A stretch of 64,000 nucleotides of DNA from Armatimonadota bacterium (lineage in GTDB: Bacteria > Armatimonadota > Fimbriimonadia > Fimbriimonadales > Fimbriimonadaceae), in assembly GCA_022563855.1 (NCBI GenBank), contig JADFMN010000004.1:124001-188000 (forward strand). The letters run 5' to 3'. Within the stretch, counting starts at the first letter, position 1; every line of letters starts with the position of its first letter. Positions 7,851 to 15,418 of the stretch are shown piece by piece. A program made the position numbers and the translations under genes. The notes beneath the pieces were generated by a model that worked only from the letters and a program-made list of their open reading frames with translations, had not been told where the DNA came from and made no database searches.

Positions 7851-9839
7851 CTACTTGTCCCAGAAAACGCCTAGCTGGCTTTCGGCGGGCGTCGGCGCCC
7901 GATCGGTCCAACTCGCCGTCTTTACGCCGTTGCGCGCCCACGGTGTCCCGTCGGGGTATGTGTCTACGCCGGACATGTCGATGAATACGCCGAGGCATAG
8001 CGCCCGCTCTCGGATGCTGCCCTTGGTCGCGGCGTTCGCCTTGCCCAGCGTCGTACCGCGCGACTCGTAGACGTCGTCGCCCGCTGCGTCATAGAAGATG
8101 CCGATTCCGTTAGCATTGCCAGCGCCAAGGCTGAGGTTCGGCGCTCGATACGTGTCGTTGCCGCCGCGGTCGATCAGATACCCGGTGCCGAAGTCGTGGC
8201 CAGCCCCCTGCGCCATGTTCATGACTGCGATGTATTCGTCGGCCCCTGCCTTATCCTCCAGGTACCCGAGCCCGAAGTGCGCCGAGGCGCCCTGCACGTA
8301 CCACATCCCGTAGTATTTGTCGTCCCCCGCGTCGTCCCAGAGCATGCCGAGCGCCTGCCAGTACCCGGTGCCTTGGCCGAAGACGGCGCACGAATAACTG
8401 TCCGATCCCTTAATGTCGTAGAGCAACCCCACCCCGCCGCTCAAGCTGTGCCCCGTCAGGTAGTCGGATCGAACCCCAAACCCAGCGCCCTGGGCCATGC
8501 TGAAGTTGTGCTCTGCGGACTGTGCGGAGGGCATGTCGATGACCGTGTCGTTCGCGACGTAAGTGTCGTCGCCTGCCCGGTCGATCACAGCGCCAAAGCC
8601 GGCAGTCAGGCCCACCCCCTGCACCTGCATAAAGCCTGAGTACGAGTCGTCTCCGGCCAAGTCCTCCAGAACCCCGACGCCGAATCGGCCGAACCCCTGT
8701 GCGCTGGTGTACGCGTCATAGACGTCGTTCCCGTCCATGTCGATCAACATCGACGCGCCGAACACGGCTGAACCTAATCCGGTACGGTGCGTCCTGTACA
8801 GGTCGTCGCCGAGCGAATCGACCAGGAACGTGACCCCGAACGCCGCCGCGCCCGGTCCGAGTTCGCGCTGGCCGTCCTTTCGGCCGTCCCAGTCGGGAAC
8901 GGCGATCTGTTTCAGCGCCAAATCGGAGAGGTAGCTGTCGGATCCGTGGGTGTCGATGACGACCGACAGCCAGTTGGTGCTCGACGCGTTCGACGGAACG
9001 TTCAAGTACGTGTCGCTTCCTCCTGTATCGATGAGGAGCAGCGTCGGATTGTCTTCGTGCATGGAGTCGTCGCCGCCTGTCAGCACGATCTCGCCCCAGA
9101 CCGTACTGACGCGGTATCCGTACGATTCGGAGGCCGATACAACTTGGGCCTTTGACTGCGCCTTCTGCACGGCCGCCGCCAAGTCCTGAGACGCCGCGAG
9201 CAGGTACTTCATTTCCACTGTCCGGTAGAGGTCGACGAGCGCCTTGTACGCCTGCGGGTCGGCCTCTGCCTCTACCGCCAGCACCCGGCTGTACTCCAGC
9301 GCGATGTCATCGATGTCGCTGAACGACGCTCGGCGGTACTTGATCGCGTCAAGCGCGACCTCTAACACGAGAGCGGCCGCGGATCGAACTTCGAACGGAA
9401 CGTCGTCGGCCGACGGGATGGCGCCGACGATCAGCCCTTGGGCTTTCATCTTCGTCAGGGCTGCGCGCAGGGGTTTTTCGACCTTGATCCTCTCCTCAGC
9501 CTGCGCGATCGGATTGCCCAGAAGACTCCTTCGGCTGCCTAGGCCGATCATCCGACTGGCAGTGCTGAGAGTGGCTGCTGGGTCGCCTGCCGTTACCTTC
9601 AAGGCTCGACGGTACATGCCCAAGTAAAAAGGCGTCCGCCACGGCTCGGTGTGACAAACTCGGTACAGCGGCGTCGCGAACTCCCCTTGGGCGTAGATCG
9701 CCAACATTTCGGGATCGAACACGGCGGTGTTGGCGGTGAGCCCAGCCGCGCCGAGCGCGATTGCGAAGTCGTTGTCTAAAATGGTTGGGGCCTGAACTGC
9801 TGAAATGCCAACGGTTGCAATAAGAATCAAGTTTGTCAT
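7851..9839 (-). CDS. Secreted protein with 12 D-x2-G-x-D-x-Y repeats
   Basis: A 662-residue protein with a signal peptide (MTNLILIATVGISAVQA) when started at the ATG at 9839, which has AGAGAAAG upstream. After a helical N-terminal region (to about residue 265) it carries twelve repeats of hydrophobic-hydrophobic-D-x2-G-x-D-x-Y (examples: IDTGGSDTY, IDMDGNDVY, WDDAGDDKY, YDAAGDDVY) spaced 25-60 residues apart. Most are separated by a glycine-rich AQG-x-G segment. Regular spacing and conserved acidic residues suggest a beta-solenoid, perhaps binding calcium; that is inference. I do not recognise a named family. It is likely the first gene of the minus-strand run ending at the left edge. Confidence 0.7.
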   Translation of the reverse strand: MTNLILIATVGISAVQAPTILDNDFAIALGAAGLTANTAVFDPEMLAIYAQGEFATPLYRVCHTEPWRTPFYLGMYRRALKVTAGDPAATLSTASRMIGLGSRRSLLGNPIAQAEERIKVEKPLRAALTKMKAQGLIVGAIPSADDVPFEVRSAAALVLEVALDAIKYRRASFSDIDDIALEYSRVLAVEAEADPQAYKALVDLYRTVEMKYLLAASQDLAAAVQKAQSKAQVVSASESYGYRVSTVWGEIVLTGGDDSMHEDNPTLLLIDTGGSDTYLNVPSNASSTNWLSVVIDTHGSDSYLSDLALKQIAVPDWDGRKDGQRELGPGAAAFGVTFLVDSLGDDLYRTHRTGLGSAVFGASMLIDMDGNDVYDAYTSAQGFGRFGVGVLEDLAGDDSYSGFMQVQGVGLTAGFGAVIDRAGDDTYVANDTVIDMPSAQSAEHNFSMAQGAGFGVRSDYLTGHSLSGGVGLLYDIKGSDSYSCAVFGQGTGYWQALGMLWDDAGDDKYYGMWYVQGASAHFGLGYLEDKAGADEYIAVMNMAQGAGHDFGTGYLIDRGGNDTYRAPNLSLGAGNANGIGIFYDAAGDDVYESRGTTLGKANAATKGSIRERALCLGVFIDMSGVDTYPDGTPWARNGVKTASWTDRAPTPAESQLGVFWDK

Positions 9840-9870
9840 CGCGCTTTCTCTTTGCGTAGGGGGCTTCTGC

Positions 9871-11022
9871 ATGACTTTGGCTCAGACCGCGTCGATACTG
9901 CAAGCTCCGCCGCAGATTCAGTTCGACGGCTGGCGCGAGACGGAGCGTCGCGAGTTCTACAGGCGGTACGAACTCTCCTTTCCCAGCCCGTACGACACAC
10001 CGTACCCAAGGAACAACATCGTCAAGCTCTCGATCACGATGCCGACGGATTCGCCGGGTCCCGTGCCGGTCGTGATCCTGCTGCACTACTGGGGCGCTTC
10101 GAGCGCCACCGTGGAGGATGTGCTGTCGCGCAACTTGGCGGAGCGCGGCGTAGCAAGCGTGCTGATGCCGCTGCCGTACCACCTCACCCGGACCCCGCCC
10201 GGTACGCTCTCTGGCGAGCTTGCAGTCCAGGCCGACCCGGAGGCACTGAGGAAGACGATGACTCAGAGCGTTCAGGACGTACGGAGAACGATAGACTGGA
10301 TTGCGACCAGACCTGAGTTCGATTCAACCAAGGTAGGGGTCAACGGCACAAGCTTGGGAGCGATGGTCGCCGCGCTGGCCTTCGCTGTCGACAGCCGGAT
10401 TTCGGCGAGCTGCTATGTTCTGGGAGGCGCTGATCTCGCCCATATTCTGTGGAACAGTTCGCGAGTCGTCTCGCAGCGCGAGCGGCTCCGAAAGCTCGGG
10501 TACACGGAGGCGAGGATGCGAGAGGAGCTGAAGGAGGTTGAGCCGCTCAACTACCTCGATCCGTCCGATTCGCGTCCGAGCTTCGTCATCGCAGCGCGCT
10601 ACGATACCGTGATCCCGCCCGTCGACAGCGAAAAGCTCATCGCGGCGCTGGGCAACTCGCAGGAGCTCTGGTTGAACACGGGGCATTACGGCGGCGTGTT
10701 GGTGGGGCCGAAGATCTCGCGAACCGTCGCTCGCTACTTCCAGACGACGTTCAACGGTCAGAAATTTGTAGCCCCGACCGTCTTCTATTCGCCGACCATT
10801 CGATTCGGTCTGCACACCAATGACGAAACCGGGGTTCAGGTCATAGCAGGGTTGGACGTGTGGCGTCTCCGAGCTGCGGGCAAGACGTTCGCGTCTGTGC
10901 TGGTGACGCCCAAAGGAGTACTGGGGTACATCGGACACACGGTCAGCCGGGAGCTGTCGATCGGCATCACGATTACTCGCAGAAGGACTACATGGGGGGT
11001 GTTGTGGAGCGTCGTACTTTAG
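9871..11022 (+). CDS. Alpha/beta hydrolase
   Basis: A 383-residue alpha/beta hydrolase. The nucleophile elbow is GTSLGAM (Ser161), preceded by an oxyanion-type LLHYWGA at about 70. A late acid in ARYDTVIP and a histidine in NTGHYGG complete a plausible triad. Substrate is unknown; a carboxylesterase or peptidase-like role is possible. ATG 9871 is preferred because AGGGGG lies 7 nt upstream. An in-frame ATG at 9805 would add a credible signal peptide but lacks a ribosome site and would make the gene overlap the divergent gene at 9839. The C-terminal 90 residues are basic and strand-rich. The next gene overlaps it by 31 bp. Confidence 0.8.
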   Translation: MTLAQTASILQAPPQIQFDGWRETERREFYRRYELSFPSPYDTPYPRNNIVKLSITMPTDSPGPVPVVILLHYWGASSATVEDVLSRNLAERGVASVLMPLPYHLTRTPPGTLSGELAVQADPEALRKTMTQSVQDVRRTIDWIATRPEFDSTKVGVNGTSLGAMVAALAFAVDSRISASCYVLGGADLAHILWNSSRVVSQRERLRKLGYTEARMREELKEVEPLNYLDPSDSRPSFVIAARYDTVIPPVDSEKLIAALGNSQELWLNTGHYGGVLVGPKISRTVARYFQTTFNGQKFVAPTVFYSPTIRFGLHTNDETGVQVIAGLDVWRLRAAGKTFASVLVTPKGVLGYIGHTVSRELSIGITITRRRTTWGVLWSVVL

Positions 11023-11819
11023 CCGACCCATCTCTCGAAGAGGCGCGCGGTATCGTGATTCACACGTATCTGCGGCTTGCGCTGGCTGTGCCTGGCACCT
11101 TCGCAGACCGTCGCCAAAACGCGACGGTTGTGCGCGGTCCAGAGGGGCTTGGGTTCTGCAACTTTGCAATCGGGCTGAACTTCGACGACGATGCGGGGCC
11201 GGGACTGGATGCGTTAGTGGCTGAGGCACGGAGCAAGCGGGCGTTCAACATATTCGCGATGACGGGCGACCGGCCGACGGATCTTCGGCAGGAGCTAGAG
11301 GCGCGGGGTCTGGCTGTTCGGCAGTGGCTCGTGACCATGCATTGCGCAGGCACGGAATCCGTGACAGCCATCCCCACCGTGCAAGCGGTACAGGCGTCGG
11401 TTCGGCGCGAGGTGGCCGACTTTATGGTTCGTCAGTTCTTCCATCAGGCATCGGAGGCGGTCCAGGGCACGCTAGCCCAGGCAACAGCCGGCTCGGATCT
11501 GGAATTGCGATATATCGAGGATCGATCGGGGATCGCTGCGGCCTACATGCTCGCACCTGGCCGGACGGGATTTGGGCTGTACAACCTATGCGTCAGGAGC
11601 GACCGCAGAGGCCAAGGGTTAGGTGCCAGCCTAGCCCAGCAAGTAGCAGGACAGCTCGCGGCAAAGGGGATGCGAACTTACCTTCAGTGCGAGGAGTCGC
11701 TCGTGAGCTGGTACGAGCCGCTCGGGTTCAAACCTCTTGGTGAAGTTGTCGCGCTCGCCTTTGCAGGAACAAAGCAGGATGATATACTGCTGCATAGATC
11801 ACGGAGTACGGACCGTTGA
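10992..11819 (+). CDS. GNAT family N-acetyltransferase
   Basis: A 275-residue protein whose C-terminal half is a GNAT fold. LYNLCVRSDRRGQGLGASLAQQ is the acetyl-CoA-binding beta4-alpha3 motif (R-G-Q-G-L-G), and YLQCEESLVSWYEPLGF is the typical terminal strand. The N-terminal half looks like a divergent second GNAT-like domain with no clear motif. ATG 10992 has AGAAGGA 6 nt upstream; a GTG at 11004 is an alternative. It overlaps the hydrolase upstream (31 bp) and the pseudopilin downstream (4 bp, TTGA). The acceptor substrate is unknown. Confidence 0.8.
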   Translation: MGGVVERRTLADPSLEEARGIVIHTYLRLALAVPGTFADRRQNATVVRGPEGLGFCNFAIGLNFDDDAGPGLDALVAEARSKRAFNIFAMTGDRPTDLRQELEARGLAVRQWLVTMHCAGTESVTAIPTVQAVQASVRREVADFMVRQFFHQASEAVQGTLAQATAGSDLELRYIEDRSGIAAAYMLAPGRTGFGLYNLCVRSDRRGQGLGASLAQQVAGQLAAKGMRTYLQCEESLVSWYEPLGFKPLGEVVALAFAGTKQDDILLHRSRSTDR

Positions 11820-12694
11820 GCAAGAGTCGAGCCTTCACACTGATCGAGATGCTCGTCGTCATAGCCATCGTGGCGATACTGGCGGCGGTGCTTTTCCCCG
11901 TCTTCAGCCGCGCCCGCGACCAGGCGAAGGCGACGGTCTGCCTCAGCAACTTCAAGCAGGTCAGCACCAGCGTGCTGCTGTACCAGGTCGATTACGACGA
12001 CCGCTACGTTCCTGCGAAGTACTCGACCGACGCAAACGCCGATTCGAGCACAGACCGCACCTGGGTACAGCTGATACTTCCGTACGGCAAGAGCTTTGCC
12101 CTCTTCAAGTGTCCGGGCGACTTCTCTGTTCGACCGACGAATGAGAGCCTCTTCAACGCTGACGCCCTTCCAAACGATTCGTACGCTCGGTATTACCGCG
12201 CTTCGATGCGATCGAACCTCGGCTACAACTACCTGTATTTTGCTCCGTTGTTCACAGCTCGCTCGAGAATTCCCTATTCCGTTACTCGATCGACATGGGA
12301 GGTCCAAGACCCGTCCGGCATGCTCGTTTTCGGTGATTCAGTTCATTCGATCGATTCTTCCGGCAAGCCGGTTGGCGGCGGCAGCTACCTGATCGTTCCG
12401 CCGTGCAGGTACGCCAACGCCGAAAACGGCACCGTCGATACGTTCCTGTTGGACTCCATTCCGAATACAGACTTGTACACGGGGAGCCTGGATTGGGGTC
12501 CGATCGGCAACGGCGTCGCCGCAGTGGCCAGCGGCGGTCTTTGGCCGTGGCACAGCGACCGGTTGACGACCGTATATGCGGACGGCCACGCCAGGCGCAT
12601 CACCCTGGACCAAGCGGCGGAAGGATGCGAGGCGTTGCCGATGTGGGCCGGACTCATCTCCGACCGATCGAAGTATCGCTGGGACTTCGACTAG
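11816..12694 (+). CDS. Prepilin-like protein with H-X9-DG C-terminal motif
   Basis: A 292-residue type II pseudopilin-like protein. It begins SRAFTLIEMLVVIAIVAILAAVLFPVF, the prepilin N-methylation/cleavage segment with Glu at +5. The C-terminal region ends PWHSDRLTTVYADGHARR, in which H is followed by exactly nine residues and DG. This is the H-X9-DG motif of prepilin-type proteins abundant in Planctomycetes and Armatimonadota. The start is TTG in a 4-bp TTGA overlap with the GNAT gene. It is presumably processed by a prepilin peptidase and exposed outside the inner membrane. The gene is followed by a symmetrical hairpin shared with the convergent thioredoxin gene. Confidence 0.9.
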   Translation: MSKSRAFTLIEMLVVIAIVAILAAVLFPVFSRARDQAKATVCLSNFKQVSTSVLLYQVDYDDRYVPAKYSTDANADSSTDRTWVQLILPYGKSFALFKCPGDFSVRPTNESLFNADALPNDSYARYYRASMRSNLGYNYLYFAPLFTARSRIPYSVTRSTWEVQDPSGMLVFGDSVHSIDSSGKPVGGGSYLIVPPCRYANAENGTVDTFLLDSIPNTDLYTGSLDWGPIGNGVAAVASGGLWPWHSDRLTTVYADGHARRITLDQAAEGCEALPMWAGLISDRSKYRWDFD

Positions 12695-12718
12695 TCTCAC
12701 CTGCGACCCCAAAAATTC

Positions 12719-12758
12719 ACGACAGGCGAAACACCAGAGGCGGCGCTTCGCCTGTCGT
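12719..12758. terminator. Bidirectional hairpin between convergent genes
   Basis: A 12-bp perfect inverted repeat, ACGACAGGCGAA and its complement, around a 16-nt loop. It lies midway between the pseudopilin stop (12694, plus) and the thioredoxin stop (12772, minus). AAAAA precedes it on the plus strand, which gives a T-run for transcripts reading from the minus strand. Confidence 0.7.
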
Positions 12759-12771
12759 CGGTCGTATGGGA

Positions 12772-14094
12772 CTACTTGCCTTCTACAAGTGCCTTGACCT
12801 TCTCGCGGAACGGTATGAAGATCGTCGGCGTGTAGCCGATGTGGATGAACGCCACGTTGCCCTCGCGGTCTAGCACCACCCAGTGCGGAATTCCGCCGAC
12901 GCCATAGGCGTCATTGTTCGACTGGCCGCCAAAGACCATCGACCAAGGTTCGCCCTTGTCGGCGCGGAAGTTCGCCATTTCAGCGAACTCTTCCTCTTCG
13001 GAGATCTCTCTCTTCGCGCCTACGTATCCGTAGTACTGGGTCACGGCGACCATTTCGAGTCCTTTGTCGTGGAAGTCAGCGTACAGCTGCTTCAGGTCCG
13101 GAACGGACCTCTGACAGAACCCTCACCAGTGCGCCGTGAAGTCGATGATGACGACCTTGCCCTTCCAGGCATCCAGGCTCTTGAAGTCGCCGTACTGCCG
13201 GTCGAAGTCCAGCGCGGTCGCCGGCGAGCCGATCATCTCGGTCTGCATGATCGCAGAATTGGCGCGGCGCACAGAGGCGTTCGACGGATCACGGTCCTTG
13301 ACGAACTCCTTCAAGACAGAAAGAGCCTCGTCCTTGCGTCCCGCATCTTCCAACAGCCCTGACTTTTTGTTCGCGGCGGAATAGATCAGGCCGACTCTAC
13401 GGTTCTTGGCGCTACTGACCAGCATTGCGGTGATCTGCTTGTCCGTCATCTCGCTGCCGTCGCGGTTCCTGGTGCCGCGCGCTTTGAAAGAGTCGAACGA
13501 GCGCTTCGCGTACTCCTCTGGATCTTCGAACTTGGCCAGGGCCATAGCGTCGTCAATCGCCTTGAGAGCGGCCTCGATGCCCATTTTCTCGGCGATGGTA
13601 TCGGCGTAAAACCGCACGACGCTCCCCAAATGCCCTTGGCTCTCAATTGTCGTCGCTGGGGCGTACGTCGCCAGCATCTCGACCAGCATGTCCGCGTCAC
13701 CAAGCGAATTGCAGGCCCTCATCGCCATGCCCTGGGCAATCGACTTGTCCTCTCGGCTCGGATTACTCTCTAGGAACCTCAAGCAGAGGTCGCAGATCTC
13801 CTGGTGCATGCCGGCAAAGGAGAACACCGACGCCCACGACAGGGCTAGATCGAGATCGACGTTCGCCGGGTCGACCCCTTTGGCCGCCTTGAGCGCCATA
13901 GCCTTAGTCTCAGCGTTTATGGCGGCCATATCGGCCCGCTGTCCAGCAGAACGAGCCTCATCCATGCGTTGCGTCCTGTGGGCGACGATCGCATCCATGA
14001 TGTCCTTGGGATTCTTCTCTTGCGCAAAGGACACCGCGGTGCTGACGACCAGCGTCAGGCAAGCGACAGTGCGGAAGAAGTATTTCACGGTCAT
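12772..14094 (-). CDS. TlpA-like thioredoxin, candidate selenoprotein (in-frame TGA at UxxC)
   Basis: A 440-residue exported protein if the in-frame TGA at 13125-13123 is read through. ATG 14094 has GAGGTGA upstream and starts a signal peptide (MTVKYFFRTVACLTLVVSTA...FAQ). Residues 30-290 are helical and TPR-like. A thioredoxin domain follows: VVIIDFTAHW, then TGA, then GFCQRSVPDLKQLYADF, GLEMVAVTQYYGY, and GGIPHWVVLDREGNV with the cis-proline loop. TGA is residue 324, exactly where the first cysteine of CxxC belongs, giving U-G-F-C. The frame continues without a break for 116 residues that match the fold. A hairpin 12 nt after the TGA fits a bacterial SECIS. A nonsense mutation or sequencing error is the alternative. 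Confidence 0.8.
13094..13110 (-). promoter_or_regulatory. Candidate bacterial SECIS hairpin
   Basis: On the minus strand AGGTCC-GTTCC-GGACCT forms a perfect 6-bp stem with a 5-nt loop whose first base is G. The stem starts 12 nt and the loop 18 nt after the in-frame TGA at 13125-13123. Bacterial SECIS elements lie directly downstream of the UGA, with an apical loop roughly 16-37 nt away and a G in the first loop positions. CTG/CAG can add a lower stem below an internal loop. The hairpin lies inside the thioredoxin coding region, as expected for bacteria. Confidence 0.6.
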
Positions 14095-14242
14095 ATTCAC
14101 CTCGTGCCCGGACGTTACCCTTTCGTAGCGCTTGCCGACGTTGGACGAGAGCGCACGGGCGGAGGCCGATTGTCGGAGATACCGATGCGATCCCGGCTAA
14201 ACTGGTGCCCCTACAGCTTCAACGGAGAACCAACAACACATC

Positions 14243-15193
14243 ATGAAAGTCAGCATCATCGGAGGCGGCGGGCGCGTAGGATCGGACGCGGCGTACGCCC
14301 TACAACTCGGCGGCATCGTCACCCACATCGCCCTCGTCGACGTCAACCAGGACATGGCTGCGGGCGAGGCGCTCGACCTGCGCCACGGCGCGTCGTTCAC
14401 GGCCAACCAGACGTTCACCAGCGGCGGCTACGAGGAGTGCGAGGGCAGCGACTGCGTCGTCATCACAGCAGGGCTTCGCAGAAAGCCCGACGAGAGCCGG
14501 CTCGACCTCATCAACCGCAACGTCGGCCTATTCACGGGCATCCTCGAATCATTGAAGGAAGTCAAGCTCGCCGACGTCGCGACGATCCTCGTGGTCAGCA
14601 ACCCGGTCGACATCCTCACGCACCTCACGGTCAAGAGCGGCCTGCTCCCGCAGAGCCAGATCATGGGCCTCGGAACGGTGCTCGACACGGCGCGGTTCCG
14701 CAGCCTGATCGCCGACCACTTCAAGGTCGGAGCGAAGGACGTCAACGCGGTCATCCTCGGCGAGCACGGCGACTCGATGGTGCCGATCTGGTCCGGCGCG
14801 ACGATCAACGGCGTGGCGATCTCCTCGATCCCCGGCTGGAGCGACTCCTCCGCCGACGAGCTTTTCGAGACGACCAAGAAGTCCGGCGCGACAGTCATCA
14901 GGCAGAAGGGCGGCGCGGGCCGCGCGGTCGGCATCGCGATCAAAGAGGTCGTCGAAGGCATCGCGCTCGACGACGGCCGCCTGCTCCCCGTGAGCAGCGC
15001 GCAGACCGGCACGATGGGCATCAGCGACATCTCGCTCTCGCTGCCGACCGTGGTGGGCCGAGCGGGCGTGGTCGCGGTCTGGGAGCCGAAGGTCAGCGAC
15101 GCCGAAAGAGAAGCCCTCATGAAGAGCGCCGCCGCGCTCAAGGAGACGTTCGCCATCGTCGAAGAGTCGACCTTTGGGAGTGCGCGGGCTTGA
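14243..15193 (+). CDS. mdh: Malate dehydrogenase (LDH/MDH family)
   Basis: A 316-residue NAD-dependent dehydrogenase of the tetrameric LDH-like MDH group. The glycine-rich GGGGRVG (7-13) binds NAD, ASP33 in LVDVN selects NAD over NADP, and GEHGDSMVP carries the catalytic histidine 175. The specificity loop reads AGLRRKPDESR: an arginine (R80) stands where lactate dehydrogenases have glutamine, which favours malate/oxaloacetate. It interconverts malate and oxaloacetate in the cytoplasm. It is transcribed divergently from the thioredoxin gene and stands alone. Confidence 0.9.
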   Translation: MKVSIIGGGGRVGSDAAYALQLGGIVTHIALVDVNQDMAAGEALDLRHGASFTANQTFTSGGYEECEGSDCVVITAGLRRKPDESRLDLINRNVGLFTGILESLKEVKLADVATILVVSNPVDILTHLTVKSGLLPQSQIMGLGTVLDTARFRSLIADHFKVGAKDVNAVILGEHGDSMVPIWSGATINGVAISSIPGWSDSSADELFETTKKSGATVIRQKGGAGRAVGIAIKEVVEGIALDDGRLLPVSSAQTGTMGISDISLSLPTVVGRAGVVAVWEPKVSDAEREALMKSAAALKETFAIVEESTFGSARA

Positions 15194-15418
15194 CCGCCCT
15201 CTCCGTTGCGTCGGCTTGACGACGCGTGTTCGGATTGGTCCGGGTTAGTTCGGGTTGGTTCGGGTTGGTTCGGGTTTGACCTTTGACCCTTAACCATTTC
15301 TCTGCCAACCGCCAACTGCCAACTGCCGACTGCCAGCTGCCGACTGCCGACTGCCAACTGTCTTCGGATTGGTTCGGGTTCGTGCAGGGGGAGCGCTTTA
15401 GTGGTGCGGGCTCCACGG
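15194..15418. repeat. Two short tandem-repeat arrays between mdh and an SBBP gene
   Basis: Bases 15229-15279 hold about four copies of a 10-bp unit GGGTTGGTTC. Bases 15302-15360 hold about eight copies of a 7-bp unit (A/G)ACTGCC, and the GGATTGGTTCGGG text returns at 15366. The complement of this text, CCGAACC units and AACCAATCCGATCCG, reappears at about 57671-57727. The reverse strand is open through both arrays only because the repeats are short. No gene is supported here. Confidence 0.8.

Noticed and set aside
13123-13125. In-frame TGA explained by a reassigned genetic code (TGA = Trp or Gly)
   Set aside because: Many genes here end normally with TGA (for example UBact 28944, plsX, csaB neighbours), often in ATGA or TTGA overlaps. 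Only this one TGA interrupts a conserved domain, and it sits at a Cys position.
13969-15219. 416-codon plus-strand frame overlapping mdh
   Set aside because: Its translation is Arg/His/Gly-rich noise in another frame of the clear malate dehydrogenase gene.
15229-15360. CRISPR array
   Set aside because: Repeat units are 7 and 10 bp with no unique spacers and no cas genes.
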